Positions 30,929-43,200 are shown, counted from the stretch's first letter. The stretch is DNA of 64,000 bases from Amanita rubescens (GCA_015039365.1 WION01000152.1:1-64000), one strand, 5' to 3'. Translations and numbers: made by a program. The notes: generated from the sequence alone by a model not told the origin.

Positions 30929-33399
30929 ATGAGCGCGCTCCAATCTAACCAGCTTAACCCGCTTTATCCTTCCAGCCACATCGTACTTCCACCATACTTG
31001 ATGTATGGCATGGAGACTCGTACATTTTGGTGTGCTGTCTACGGCAGCTCTCGTGTATTTAAGATGTCTGCGCATCCCGACATCGACGTCGATGACTTGA
31101 AGAAGGATATCATAAAGCAGGAAATAGCCCTTCGTCATCTTGCTTATTCCAACCTAGTCCTTTGGAAGGTAAGTTTCGGACCACGACCTGTGTTTCCACT
31201 GAACATCTTGCCAGCTAAGCATCCCAGAATCTGCGGATCCCGAAGGCTCTTTCTGGCAGCGTATTAGAAAGCGAGGTGATATGGAGACGTTCGCCGAAGA
31301 GTTGAAAATTTCTAGACAGAAGATGTCGGAGGTCTTTCCGCAATCGCAACTCCGCGAAGATCATGTGCATATTCTAGTGGAACTTCCTTCCAGTGAGTGT
31401 CATGTTGTTTGACCATTGGCACTACTACATTCAATAGATGACTCCAGATCCTGGCTGGCTGTAATCCACGGTAAGCTATGGAAAGAGCATGAATTCTTTG
31501 GCAAGATTTTTCGTACCGCAAACCTGACCGAACACGACTTCAAAGACCTTCAAGACCTGCTGGACAAAGAGAATCCTGGACGCACCTCTGACTCTTATGT
31601 GGTGGAGGACGTTCTTGCCAAGAAATCTGATTTCTTACGCGAAAAGAGCAAACCTCTCGAGGCAGATTTTGGTGACTGCCTAGTTCCTCGACTGGTTTTC
31701 GATGCCATTCAGCCCCCATTTTCTGGTATTGTTGGCAACGACGCTGTGTTTGATGACGACGATGCCATGGACATTGATCCCAACCATGGCTATTGTTGTC
31801 ACATGCACCATCTTTCAAAGGAAGCCAAGACGATTCAAATTTTCCCCTACACCATTTGGTATGTTGACCCGACTGTCCTCAAGCTGAAGAACAATCTTCA
31901 CGTGCCACTGTTGATGCTCTTCCGGAACGAGTGGGGTATGATGATAGACATCTTTAATGAGAGGAAACACCTGAGGGGCATACGAGGAAGCGCCATCTTT
32001 ACAGGTCAGCCAGGCATCGGTAAGCGCCATTATTGGCATTTGACTGTCACTTCTAACCAACGAACTAGGAAAAATGTGCCTGTTGTATTCCATCCTCATC
32101 CTTTGTATGATTCGCGGCCAGCGATGTGTGTTTCAGGATATGGACGGCAAAGTCTTCATTATTGATGATGCTGGCGTGAACACGCCAGAGGACGTACGAG
32201 CGGTATCGGGTGACGAAGTTCTCACACTTGTCGATGATTCCTTTAAACCCGTCGCCTATCTGCGGAATAATTCCAACCATCGCATACTGTTAACCTCTTC
32301 GCCGAGAAGCAGGACAGACAGAGGCTGGCTTAAACAATATGCGATTTCAAATGCGGTGTTTACGATGAACCCATGGTCGCGAGAAGAGCTTGTTGTTGCA
32401 ACGTGCTTGTATTTCACTCGATTGGTTCCCCTGCTTACCATTCATAGGTTATTCCTTCAAATGACCGACATCACTCTCAAGCGGCTTCAACAAGCTTCCC
32501 TTATTTGCGGGAACATACCTCGTCCATGTTTCGAAGCGGCAATATCTCTTACTGATCTTCGCGAAGCCGAAAACGTGATCAAGAAGGCAATTGAAGACAC
32601 CAAGGACTTGTTTGAGGTTACTTCCAATATGCAGAATGGCGACGACAGGCACATAACCCATCGTGTATTCCAAGTGCACCCAAAATCGTCCGAGAATCGG
32701 TTCTGGCATAACTCTGTCGCAAAGCCGGTTTCGGCCTGGGCTTTCTTCCAAATGTTGAATGTGCTGCACAAAAGAAATAGGGGCGATGCATACAGGTTTT
32801 ACTGTACAGTTAAAGCGTATCCCGAATCTTCTCAACTCCGCGGAAACATGTTTGAATATTATCTTCACCCATACCTGAAACGCCCCCGGACCTTCAATAT
32901 CAAGTCCCTCGATGACGGCGCCGCTACTCTTAAAATCGACTTCATTGTCAACGCGGATAATCACCTCAGTTTTACCGATTTGTCAGAAGGGTTAGTACTC
33001 TCTGTCAAGAGTAATAAATCACACTACCTCCGGCCAGGATCTCCCGTCTTTCCATCCTTTGATTCTTTCCTATACCAACCCGAAATTTCCCATCTTGGAT
33101 TTTCACCTCTTATCGCTTTGCAAGTGACTACTGCTGCCAAACACGAGATAAAGTTGAAAGGTTTGAAGGACATTGGAAGTGCACTTCAAAACCCTTACCT
33201 GGAGAGTCTTCGACCGGAACAAAATAGAAAGATGATTGTTCTTTTTGTTGTCCCGGACGATTTGGAGCCAACTTTTAGAACGCAGAAAATCCACGGTGCA
33301 AAGAAAGAGGTCGGGCCCTGGTATAACAAGACCACTCAATACGTTCTTGGGTTACCAGTACAAGATCTGTTCGAGTTCCATGAAAAAGCGTTAGAATAA
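30929..33399 (+). CDS. Crinkler (CRN)-like protein with P-loop NTPase and nuclease-like C-terminus
   Basis: Exons 30929-31168, 31215-31392, 31438-32019 and 32069-33399 join in frame to 776 residues. The N-terminal ubiquitin-like header is typical of CRN proteins ([38 protein letters not shown]). A P-loop GQPGIGKM lies near residue 330, and VFIIDDAG may be Walker B. The C-terminal third ([33 protein letters not shown]) resembles the restriction-endonuclease-like domain of the CR effector class. CRN proteins are known in oomycete and chytrid pathogens and also occur in free-living fungi. The Walker A Ser/Thr is replaced by Met. METRTF, about 30 codons in, is an alternative start. Confidence 0.75.
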
Positions 33400-33911
33400 A
33401 CGTAGTCATGATACCAATAACACCAGTACCACACGACCAGCCGTAGCTGTATCGTCCTTCCCGTCACCTGTGTCTGGGATTTTGGTTGCGCTGAAGATTC
33501 TTGCTGCATTTAAATCCACTAAGCCAAAGGACGAGATTGAAGAGCTTGTCATTTCCCAAAAGCTCGACTCCTTAATCGCTTCCACGCATAACGCTGCTAG
33601 ACATAATATTCGAAACGATTAAGGATCCTTTCATCGAGGAAGGGCTAATGGAACGCACATATGCCTTGTCTCTGAACTGGCTGGACCGAGTGTGTATGCC
33701 GTGTCGTTTTTTGGCTGTGAAGGGAGGATGGAAGGGAGACTGTTGGGAGGAAGTGGAAGTGGAACTCCTCGGTGACCTGTTGGAGAAGATGCTCAAGTAC
33801 AATCCCGAGGAAAGGATTACTATACGTCATCCATGGTTTTAGTACACTTCCCGACAGTAAGTAGTATAAAAGTAGTAGAGTGATTGAAACACGACGCGTT
33901 TGACACGCCGA
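33400..33911 (+). pseudogene. SRPK-like kinase relic
   Basis: Fragments in order but not in one frame: VALKILAAFKSTKPKDEIEE (about 33485-33545), GRANGTHICLVSELAGPSVY (about 33645-33700), then DLLEKMLKYNPEERITIRHP and a stop at about 33841. They correspond to the N-lobe lysine strand, hinge and C-terminal helix of SRPK-type kinases; the catalytic loop is deleted. It abuts ORC2, whose usual N-terminal extension appears missing. Confidence 0.6.
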
Positions 33912-35126
33912 ATGATTTCTCAGACCTCGTTCGACGCGTACTTTAGCCATGCCACATCTCGCGCTCAGACATCCTCAAACGTCTTCTCAGCGCTCGTACC
34001 ACCACTCTCCCAAGAAGAGTACCTAGAAGGCATCCAATCAGCACATGCTTCCACCTCCAAACCCCCGCCAATCCGTCCAGGACTCCTAGAGTCGGACCAA
34101 TCCCGCGCGCAGCTATTCGCGAGGTTCTTGCTCGAGCTCAACGAAGGTTTCAACCTTCTCCTTTACGGAGTCGGCTCGAAGCGACAGATACTCAACCGAT
34201 TCGCAAAAGAGTACTGCGCCAAAGTAGGCCACGTCGTCGTGGCCAGCGCGTTCCGACCCGACTTTTCCCTCAAAGAACTCTTCACGTCTATCGAGAAAAT
34301 CCCGGGAGTCGTTAGCACAGGCACGTCGACGACCGTCGAGAACCACGCAAAGAGGATAGACGAGGCCTTTTCCAAACCGACGCAAAAGAGGCACTTGTAT
34401 CTCATCATACACAATCTCGACGCCGTCCCGAGTCTACGATCGCAAAAAGCAAAATCGTGCCTCGCGCTTTTGGCTATGAACCCGCGGATACATATAGCAG
34501 CGTCTATAGACCACATCAACGCGCCTCTCTTATGGTCTTCTTCAGAATGTGCCGCGCGGAAACCTACAGCATCATCTCAGTCATCCTTCGACAGCCCAAA
34601 ACGCGGTTTCGCGTGGCTCTGGCACGATCTTACAACTCTAGAACCGTACGATGCTGAACTGGCATACGCGGATCGTTCGTCCATTTCGGGAGCTCACACA
34701 GGGTCTCACAAGAAGGCCCCAGAAGCAGCTTTACTCGCTGCCCAATCTGCGGGAACGGCTATGAGCGAGACTGCTGCGCTGCACATTCTAGCTTCCGTCA
34801 CGCAGAGAGCGAAGAAATTATTTGTTTTGATGGCGACGAGACAGTTGGAGAGTATCGAAGAGGCTGCTGGTGCCGATGCATCTGGATCGAATACCAAATC
34901 AAACTCGGACCTGCAACAGCACGGAATGGGATATGATGCATTGTTCACTGCGGCGAGGGACAACTTTATTGCTACGAATGATACGGCGCTTAGAGCGCTG
35001 CTGGGCGAGTTTAGAGATCATGGATTAGTGATATCTGCCCAGGCAGGAGCCGGGAGTGGAGAGATCCTGTGGATACCAGTGAGAAAGGAGAGATTGTCGA
35101 ATATTCTACAATCTATGGAAGAATAG
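33912..35126 (+). CDS. ORC2: Origin recognition complex subunit 2
   Basis: Subunit of the complex that marks replication origins and loads MCM. A single open exon of 404 codons carries TSFDAYFSHATSRAQTSSNV, GFNLLLYGVGSKRQILNRFA, HLYLIIHNLDAVPSLRSQKA, IHIAASIDHINAPLLW and FAWLWHDLTTLEPYDAELAY, the diagnostic ORC2 core, followed by the winged-helix end. Fungal ORC2 normally has a disordered N-terminal extension of roughly 100 residues or more. Here the ATG is almost at the core and TTTCTCAG just after it could instead be a splice acceptor, so an upstream exon may exist or may have been lost next to the kinase relic. Convergent with eIF3f, 30 bp apart. Confidence 0.9.
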   Translation: MISQTSFDAYFSHATSRAQTSSNVFSALVPPLSQEEYLEGIQSAHASTSKPPPIRPGLLESDQSRAQLFARFLLELNEGFNLLLYGVGSKRQILNRFAKEYCAKVGHVVVASAFRPDFSLKELFTSIEKIPGVVSTGTSTTVENHAKRIDEAFSKPTQKRHLYLIIHNLDAVPSLRSQKAKSCLALLAMNPRIHIAASIDHINAPLLWSSSECAARKPTASSQSSFDSPKRGFAWLWHDLTTLEPYDAELAYADRSSISGAHTGSHKKAPEAALLAAQSAGTAMSETAALHILASVTQRAKKLFVLMATRQLESIEEAAGADASGSNTKSNSDLQQHGMGYDALFTAARDNFIATNDTALRALLGEFRDHGLVISAQAGAGSGEILWIPVRKERLSNILQSMEE

Positions 35127-35156
35127 TATACGGTGGCATTTTTTTTTCCGAGTAGC

Positions 35157-36271
35157 TTATACAGAAGTAAGTGCTAACCGCGCTGAAACTTCTGCTTGTG
35201 ATTGTACAAGACTTGCGAGATATGAAATCATCAGCATATCCTATAGTCCACGATCATCAGTACACAAATATAAACGCGTGGGATTTCCATACCTGCAAAC
35301 TCGAATTGAATCCTCCCTTTTCGAGGTCCTCGGTGCTAGATCCAAGCGCGTCCATAAGATACCGGCCAACAGCCGCATCACCCTTCTTCTCCCCTGCGAT
35401 CACCGCGCGAACATAGGTCAACACTCGGCTAAGCATATCAGATACCGAATTAAGAGACGCTTCGAGAATCTCTAGGTCGGTTACAGGTTGAGAAACGGTC
35501 GAGCTTGGCGAATTTGCCGCTTGGATGAGAAGATCGACTATAATAGCCGGTGATCAATCGGGTGTAGCAGATAACGGTTATAGTAGCTGGACTCGAGAGA
35601 CTCACGTCCGCTGCGTTCTGCTCCGTGAAATCGGAGTTCGACGGGGACGGGGAGGAATACGCAATTTTCAGGTTTGGATTCTACACTGATCGGAGAGCTG
35701 ATTGAATACTTTTTTAGTTAGAGAGTTGCCCTTTTTTAGTGCAAAAAAGTTTTTTTTGAACCTGATGTATGCCTTTATTCCAGGCTCTTCTTCCTGTTCT
35801 GTGCCCGTGTTTAACGCGAGATGGACCGCGGGGTACGGTGCCGTCTCCTGCGAATAAAAACTTTGAATCAAGGAGGAATAAGTATTGAGTGATGATCCGG
35901 TTGAATACCTAATAATTTCCTCGTTATCGATCGAAGAATACCAAAGAGGGTTATAAAACGACTCACCAGCCGACGATGACTTCCTGAGGGTTGACCTTGT
36001 GACATAGATCGTACATGAGTTTAAGGTAGTCCGCATCGACGGCAACTTGCTCGCTCGTCTCAGAGTGTAACATGGCAAACGCGGTGCATACTTCGACTGT
36101 TTCTGCGTCTGTACGTCTGCCTAGTAAAGTGCCAATGACACGATCCTGTTCGTCCGTTCGTCGAAGGTAGTGATCGAGGATGGAGAAAAGGGCTACTGGG
36201 TGGACGAGTACATGAGACGGTGCACGCCAGGATATATTTTGAGTAGAGACTGGATGTTGAGTGTTTGACAT
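35157..36271 (-). CDS. eif3f: Translation initiation factor eIF3 subunit F
   Basis: MPN-domain subunit of eIF3, which organises the 43S pre-initiation complex. Five exons (36271-35967, 35908-35762, 35697-35606, 35537-35293, 35240-35157) splice in frame to 290 residues. Motifs: HPVALFSILDHYLRRTDEQD, RVIGTLLGRR, HSETSEQVAVDADYLKLMYD, EVIVGWYSTGSSLNTYSSLI, HLALNTGTEQ, FLPVPVELRFHGAERSG, and a helical end SYLASLVQSQAEVSARLALT. The MPN lacks a complete JAMM metal motif, as expected for eIF3f. Stop 35159-35157. It shares a 92-bp divergent promoter with TOM7. Confidence 0.94.
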
Positions 36272-36363
36272 GCTCTTATCCGTGATCAAAAAATCTGTTT
36301 GCGGCTTCTTCGGAGTTTTCCGCACGTTGTTTTCTTCTCGCCCCGTCACCCAAAAAAACCACC
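36272..36363. promoter_or_regulatory. Bidirectional promoter eIF3f / TOM7
   Basis: 92 bp between divergent start codons. It contains a pyrimidine-rich run TTTTCTTCTCGCCCC on the TOM7 side, common in fungal housekeeping promoters. Function is inferred from position. Confidence 0.5.
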
Positions 36364-36689
36364 ATGCCTTCGGAAGACACAAAGGTTCGTGTTCTGCTTC
36401 TACTTTCGTCCTCTTCCTCACTTGGACGCGCACGTGTAGGAAATCATCGCCAAGGCTGTTGAAATTGGACGTGTACGTTGCCTCTTGAACACCAAGTTTT
36501 TACGCAGCCCTTGCTGATACTCGTTTACAAGACTGTGTTGCATTATGGCTGGATACCTCTCATAATTTATGTTGGCTTCACGCGAAGCAACCCCCAACCG
36601 TCGCTTATCAAGTACAGTTCTCAACTTTTGTGTTCCGGTTGCTTGCCAGCTGACACGCTCTCTTTAGGTTGATTAGTCCGCTGGCCTAA
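36364..36689 (+). CDS. TOM7: Mitochondrial import receptor subunit TOM7
   Basis: A tiny tail-anchored subunit of the outer-membrane TOM translocase that modulates complex stability. Four exons (36364-36384, 36440-36472, 36532-36611, 36668-36689) encode 51 residues: MPSEDTKEIIAKAVEIGR, then TVLHYGWIPLIIYVGFTRSN, then PQPSLIKLISPLA. The motif GWIPLIIYVG...RSNP is the hallmark of TOM7, and the length fits (50-60 aa). Each intron is canonical GT-AG; three introns in a 156-nt coding sequence make it easy to miss in annotation. Confidence 0.95.
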
Positions 36690-37059
36690 CTAGTCCATAC
36701 GAGTTTTGTCACAATCACCCCCACTGTCTGTACAATATAGTTCAATGATTAATGCTCTTCAACAACTTTCTTCTCCTCGATGTGAGATGATACACATAGG
36801 TGAGCATGTTCTACTCTTTGCTTGCTATGATTCAATTGTCGTGGTGTATGGCGGTTGCCATACCTGAATCCCGTCGTCTGCTGTATCCCTTTTTCAAGCG
36901 GATTATCGGACATTCCAAAAGTGTAGACATGACAAGGCCAGATATGAGCATTGCATCGTCCCGCAATATGGTATCTAAATAGCGTTACTAATACAGGAAC
37001 CTTTCCAGACTCGAACATAATACGAAGGCCTAGTCCATAACGCGAAAAAAGAGAGCATA
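36690..37059. other. Intergenic spacer
   Basis: 370 bp between convergent TOM7 and the RING gene; nothing recognised beyond probable 3' untranslated regions. Confidence 0.45.
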
Positions 37060-38635
37060 TTATAAGTAAATCCTGCGCAAGTCGGTGGCACCCGTGATGC
37101 GTTTACAAATTGGGCAGAGTTTAGTTGATCCAAGGCAACGAAGCCAACATTCTCGACAACAGGTGTGCCAGCACCCTGTAGACACAGTAGGCTCCGCGTA
37201 AGGATCTAAACAGATACGGCAGAGCAGTGAACTTGTAGACGAGACGCGCAGGGATTCCTGCAACATCACTGTCGGAGCGGGAACGCGAGCGTCTAAATGT
37301 ATAGACCCACCAGTAGTTTAATCTTGCTCTCTAGTGCATTGGTCAAAGCTGCCACATCTCCTTTATCCCGGGCTGCCTCGATTGCAGAGTCGAGTCTTTC
37401 AGTGTCACCGACACCCATGACTTCGTTCATCTTTGCGCGAACAGCTTCGACTCCATCGCCTCGCCTGCCCTCGGCAACGAGGTCGTGCAATGTCTTTAGT
37501 TCATCATCATGCGCATCATCCTCTGTTTCACCGTCGATCTCGATATCAACGTCTTGATCCATATCGTCCGATTCTTCTCTTGAAACGGAAATTACATCTC
37601 CTTCAGTGAATTGTGGTTCCCCATAAACATCATGATCGTCGCCATCTATATCGACGTCATCGTCCACATCTCGTTCTTCGGGATTTCGCGTATGAAAACC
37701 GGTACCTTTCCCCCCAATAGATCAGTTTCCCTCGGTTCGGTCCGTTACTTTTTTTCTTTCTCATACCTGTGACGTTGCCAACATGGCCAGCACCTTGATC
37801 CACGTCATCACGTTCTTCCAGAGCCCTCAATCGCTCTTCTTCAGCGCGCCTCCCTTGGTGAATCAAACACGCATCGATGTGAGCCTCGAGGACATCTTCG
37901 TCCCCGCGGATGCCCGACATACACACGGGGCACTGGATCTCGCCTGCAGCCAACTTGCGAAAAAACGAATCGCGAGAGGTCGTCCCGGAACTCGTCCCAT
38001 AGTCGTCGTCTAGATCGCGTGTGAGGTCACGCAGTTTAGTATGTCGCTGTTTGCGGTGTCGCTTGATGACTTGGATAATTTTGGTAGCTTGCTCGACGCT
38101 GTCCGCGGAGGAGCTGTTGGAACTGAGGGACTTGCGCGCTTTGAGGGCAGATCGGCGGACGCTTGGACCTGGGCTAAGGTAGTTTGGCAATTAACTCGGG
38201 CAGCGACGGCTTGAGTTTTGTTAGTATACTCACCCATCAGGAATGCTAAAGTCGTCAATGTCCATCAAGGAGTGAGGAGAACCAATTTGCCGAATGATTC
38301 CGTCAACGCGCTCCTCTTCGAGTAGGACATGCCTTGAGAGGAGACGGAGGGGGATGGCTTCATCGCAGACGGGACATTTGCGTGTCTCTGCGCGCTTGGC
38401 TGGGATGCGGTGCTTCAGATGCGGGGAGATATATAAGGTCTAGAACAAACGTTTCTTGGGTTTTGGGAGGACGGGAGTGAGGTCGTCACTACTGTCTGGT
38501 GTTGAGGAAGGTGAAGAGGAAGCTGAGCGCTTTGAAAGATTGGCAGGATTCTTTCCTCTTGAATGGAAACTATTAGTACATGTGTAGTAGCAAAAACTAT
38601 CTCAACTCGCACTTTGCAGAAGTGCTCGAGGCCAT
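37060..38635 (-). CDS. RNF220-like RING E3 ubiquitin ligase
   Basis: Multi-exon minus-strand gene. Ordered regions: N-terminus with KCPVCDEAIPLRLLSRH (first zinc-binding pair); RSALKARKSLSSNSSS; KLAAGEIQCPVCMSGIRGDE then LEAHIDACL (C2HC-type finger typical of RNF220 relatives); RNPEERDVDDDVDIDGDD acidic region reached by splicing at about 37695-37760; helical LHDLVAEGRRGDGVEAVRAK; and a C-terminal C3HC4 RING, LCRICLDPYAEPTVSTGCWH, TCCRECW, CPICKRI. Stop 37062-37060. The RING exon joins through an acceptor TTGCAG after 37310-37264. The first exon (ATG about 38635) is tentative because the following splice could not be fixed in frame. Nuclear E3 ligase activity is inferred. Confidence 0.82.
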
Positions 38636-38719
38636 GGGGAGTGAAGTATGATATTGTTTCCCCTCAACAGTGCAGGTATATGGGCTGATGGATTCGGAGC
38701 GGTGTAGCTCGGATGTGTT

Positions 38720-40164
38720 TTATTCTGGAATATTCTTTACTGTTCCGGCGCTCCGGTCCGCCGCCTCTCCCCGCGCCTTCTCCTTCGCGAATGTAATGAT
38801 GCCTTCAAGTACATCACGCTGCCCTGCCAACGTCAGTCTTTTTTCCGAATTGACGGTTCTTTTTATATCCGTACCCTCGATGTAATGCGAATACATGATC
38901 GCCACTTCTGACCGTCGCAGCCCTTGCGCTTCTGCCTGCGGTATCCTATCCAGAAATTTTTCGGTCATTTCCATTAAAACATCTGCTGCTTCCACCAGAT
39001 CTTCGCTTTCCTCTTCTTCTCCTTCCGAACCAACCCATCCAAGAATTTCTTCCCACAACCCTTCAACGCCACGCCCTTGTCGCCCCACGGTCCAGCGCTC
39101 TCCATTCACACCGCCGACCTTGAGGATTACGGAATCCTCTGGGTTATTCTCCATTGAGAATCCGTACCCTAAGATAAGCTCAGAGTTTGGCTTCGGTCCG
39201 TAGTTGTTATAGATTTCCTGCCGGGCTTCTGCGGGGTTGTGCAATACTAGCGAAATGAGTGGCAATGCTTCTGATGGACGTCCGGGGCTGTTCGGAACAG
39301 GATAGGTGACAGACCATGTGACTGCCGCACCTCGAGCATGATTCAAGAGATCAAGTCCCGGGATAAGAACAGGCTCAGTAGAGGAATCCCGAATCAAACT
39401 TGGGTTCTGTGCTAAAAGTGAAGAAGGGAACGCCCGCGAAGCGAGGTACGTTGCGCCTGCAAGATATCGTTCCCTATATACGCGTTAGTGGGGGTCCTTG
39501 AAATTTGTATGAACGTGTGGAACACGCACCATGTGAATAGCGCCGCCCATTCTGCGCTCGCTCTTGAGATTACAGCTAGACACTGGGCGTACTCTGCGCG
39601 CCATTCGCGTTCTCGGTCAAGCGTTGCTCCATAAAGATTCGTACCTCTAAACGCCTCAAGCTCGGATGCAGTAAAATAATGAGGCGTGCGCAGCTTGTCC
39701 GGTGATGGGAGGAGATGTATGTATTCGTAGTGTATTAACTTTTGACTTTGTCCCCTAGATCGAGGTTTAATCAACGGTCAGAGGCTTTGCGGATAGTTCC
39801 TCACATATTTTGGTCTATGATCCAATGAAAACATAAATATGTAGAGATCCATTGGCGCTCTGTCCAATAGTCAGAATTTTGGGCATCGATGAAGTTCGAC
39901 AAGGCAGATCGCGCAAGTGATTGACTGATAATGAGCGAAAAAGGACAAGAAACAATTATCGCGTTTGGGGGCAAGTTTTCTTTTGCGACGACGGAGACGC
40001 CCCGAATATCTTTGATGGGGTAAACATTAGACGGCAGGGTCAATGACGAACCTGAGACGCACTTTACCTTCAACAATCATCACATCCTTGTGAAATCCTC
40101 CTCCGTGTTTTGAAAGCCATTGCTTCAACGCCTTCGCTGCCACTGGCTCCACTTCTGCTGACAT
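38720..40164 (-). CDS. SET-domain lysine methyltransferase (SETD6/RKM/LSMT type)
   Basis: Four exons; ATG at 40164, introns near 40067-40010, 39804-39755 and 39529-39475. The SET parts are split as in the Rubisco-LSMT class: DIRGVSVVAKENLPPNAIIV and CPFSL; ELEAFRGTNLYGATLDRERE; GLDLLNHAR, the substrate/AdoMet-binding NH motif; and EIYNNYGPKPNSELILGYGF, the YG...N..L...YGF motif. A helical C-terminal substrate-binding domain follows (RRSEVAIMYSHYIEGTDIKR). Such enzymes methylate ribosomal proteins, eEF1A or other cytosolic/nuclear substrates; the target cannot be told from sequence. It looks intact. Confidence 0.88.
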
Positions 40165-40214
40165 GTCCCTGGATGATAACGGTGAGAGTGGTCAATTTTA
40201 GAACCGGCCAAATA

Positions 40215-43200
40215 TTACATTACCTCACAATGCAAACAACGCAAGGTTCCCAAATGCACTAGTTGCACTTTTATTTTAGTGTCGTAAACCCTGTCGATGA
40301 CCACGTGCTTTATGTCAACGTATTGAATTGTGCCTGCATAAGTTCTTTGTCGGGCTTATGTCGATTAACAGTGAGGGAGGCTCAAGATTATATGTAAATG
40401 AATCTATCGCCAAACGGTTGTGTGTTTTTAAACCTTTTCCAAAGTTAAATGTTTATTCATTTTGCTTTGGTTTGGGGGGTGAGCCTAGTGTTCGCCACGG
40501 GTAGGTGAAACCCGCAGGGTACGCGGGTAAGGGTAATTGTGGGTCCGGGTCCGGGTCTGGGTCTTTGTACCCCTCATGTGACCCGTACCCGCGCATGCCC
40601 AACCCTTACCCGCCAGAGCGGGTATGCCGAAATTGGAAGTGTGGCGGCACATGTATGCGGCATTGCACGGCCGCGGAAAAACTGTACAGTACATCATGTC
40701 GTTCCATATTGTAGATAGTAGATACAGTCCCATCACGTTCCTATCTGCCAGGGACAAGCCTTGGTCATCATGCCCCGCGATGTCGTTGACCCCAGCCTCA
40801 TTGTCAATGAACCGCGCAAACGAAAACTAGCTTCATATGCAACAAATGAGGACAACGGTTCTGCCGACAAGTTAGAAACAATCAAGAGGATGAAAAAAAC
40901 AGCAGGACTTACGGACAGTCTTCAACTTTCCCCTGATAATGCTGATGAACCGCATCCCGGTGCCACTCCCCAAGGATCCAAAGCCACGGGCGGCCACCAC
41001 AGATTGAAGCTGAAGCCTCAGAAGCCAGTGCGCGTCGCAAATAAAGGTCCTGCATGTGCCGCTAAAAGTGGCAATAGCCTCAAGCCGAAGCCCCAGAACG
41101 CGACTCAACCTTCTCCAGACGACTCGGCTCGTGTTCCTGATGAAAATACTGATGGGGATTCATCTCACATTGAAGAAATCGAGTTAGAGGACTCAGAGGA
41201 AGATGTTGAAGAGGTTAAGCCGGTCAAAGAGGATCCTGAACACACACTCGGTAAGTGACATCAACAGCAGGCTGATCACGTACTTATTGGACCAGAACGC
41301 CTTGCCCAGTACTGGACTGCACCAATTTACGCCTTTTTTGCTCCTCGCCCATCCATAGAAACCGTGGACAAACGGACTTGTCACGAGTTTCGATGTGGAG
41401 CTCCCCACTGTAAGGGGAAAGGCCGAAATCCACGGATAGTTAGACGCTTCTTGGATACAGACGATCGGAAGTCAACAAGCAACTTACGAAAACATGCTAA
41501 GCGTTGCTGGGGCGAGGACATTGTCACCGATGCTGATGAAGCCGCAAGGAACAAGGATGTTGGTGTTGACGATATTTGCAAAGGCCTTGCAGCTGCAAAA
41601 AAACAAAAAGACGGCTCAATCACGGCCGCATTTGAAAGGCAAGGAACGGGGAAGCGCACCTATTCTACACGTTCCCATTCCTATATAGAAACTCGGTGAG
41701 ATTCGGTCTCCACACGAACATGCCTTTTGTGAGGCTGACTAATGTGTTCACTAGTATCGAATGTGTGAAATGGGTGTCGAAGAGTTTGAGGAGCTTCCGC
41801 ATTGTCGAGGACGAGGAGTTCCTTTGTTTGATGAAGACGGGGCGACCAAGTTACCAGGTTCCAAACGCGAAGACGGTGGCGAAAGATGTTCTCACTGTCT
41901 TTCGCCGCGTTAAGGATCGCATAGCGAAAATGTTGCAGGTCAGCATTGATTCCTTCTTGTGAACAATTTTGATAACTCACAATAATCCATTCTCCAGGAT
42001 TACGATGGCCGCTTGAGCTTCGCTACAGACGCATGGACGTCACCTAACAATCGAGCATTTATTGCTCTGTCTGTCCACTTTGAAAATAAAGGCGTACCAA
42101 CATGTCTGCTTCTGGATGTTGTAGAGCTCCCGATATCCCACACTGGACTGAACCTCGCTACTGCATTTGCGAGGGTTCTTGACGGGTTTGGCATTTCGGA
42201 CAAGGTAAGCGGTTTCATTGGATATCTGAATCGGTCAATTCTCACGATGGATCGCAAATTCGCAATAGATGCTATGCGTCACATGCGATAATGCCAGCGC
42301 GAACGATGCCATGGTGTCGGCCCTGGCGAATATTATCACCCGTTACCGTGGTCCAGTTGATCGCGTGCGATGTCTTGCTCACATCATCAACCTGGTAGTA
42401 CAGATCATCCTGCGTCAATTCGATGCGTCGAAAAAGAAAAAGAAAGGTACCAACAGAAAACAACAGGGCGAGAAAGCTGACAACTCGGAAGACGACGCCG
42501 AGGAGGAGGATGGAGAAGCTGAGATAGACGAGATGGATATAAGGGAAGGGGATGACTCTGATATGGTAGATGGTATAGAAGAGGTGGAGGCTGCCATGAT
42601 ACAAGACATGGGGTTTGCAGATGAACATGTCGAGCCAATGAGGCAGGTGCTGTCAAAGGTAGGTTTTCCTTGAATGCATAGCCCTATCCACGTTCACCTC
42701 TTTATTTCCGTTCCTCCCACGTCTCCTTCTTTTGGCCGTCCTTTTAATATTTATCCACATGGCCTCAAACCTTAAACACATGCGACCGTCCAACGTCTTA
42801 TCTCCAAACCCTTAACCTATCTCATTCTCTCACTCGCTGCGATTGCTCAACAATCATGTTCAGCTTCGTCAACTCTCAAACCGAATCAAAAACTCGTCGA
42901 CGCTCATTCTCCCTCGTTGGAAAGAAATCATCAAAGAGGTTGCACCGACTTCAGACGAGAACCTTACAGTTCGCATGATGCCACGGGATGTACGCACACG
43001 GTGGAATTCGACGTATGATATGTTGAAGTTTGCATACAAGTACCAAGAAGTGGTCGACAAGATTACTAGCGAACGGAGTCTCAAACTTCGCAAGTACGAA
43101 TTGTCGGAGGGCGAGTGGGATTTGGTGAAGCAGCTCCGGGACTGCCTCAAGGTATGGGTGAACGAGTAACTGCTCTGACGTGACTAGGCTAATGGCAATA

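Noticed and set aside
30929..30949. MSALQSN start shared by the Crinkler-like gene and the leader genes at 57329/60754
   Set aside because: Codons differ and the similarity ends after seven residues; the true Crinkler start is probably the downstream METRTF.
33912..35126. ORC4 or ORC1-type AAA+ protein
   Set aside because: The GFNLLLYGVGSKR, IHIAASIDHINAPLLW and WLWHDLTT motifs are specific to ORC2 rather than ORC1/4/5.
40530..40570. Telomere-like G-rich repeat
   Set aside because: The unit GGGTCC does not match the fungal TTAGGG repeat and lies inside hAT termini at both ends.
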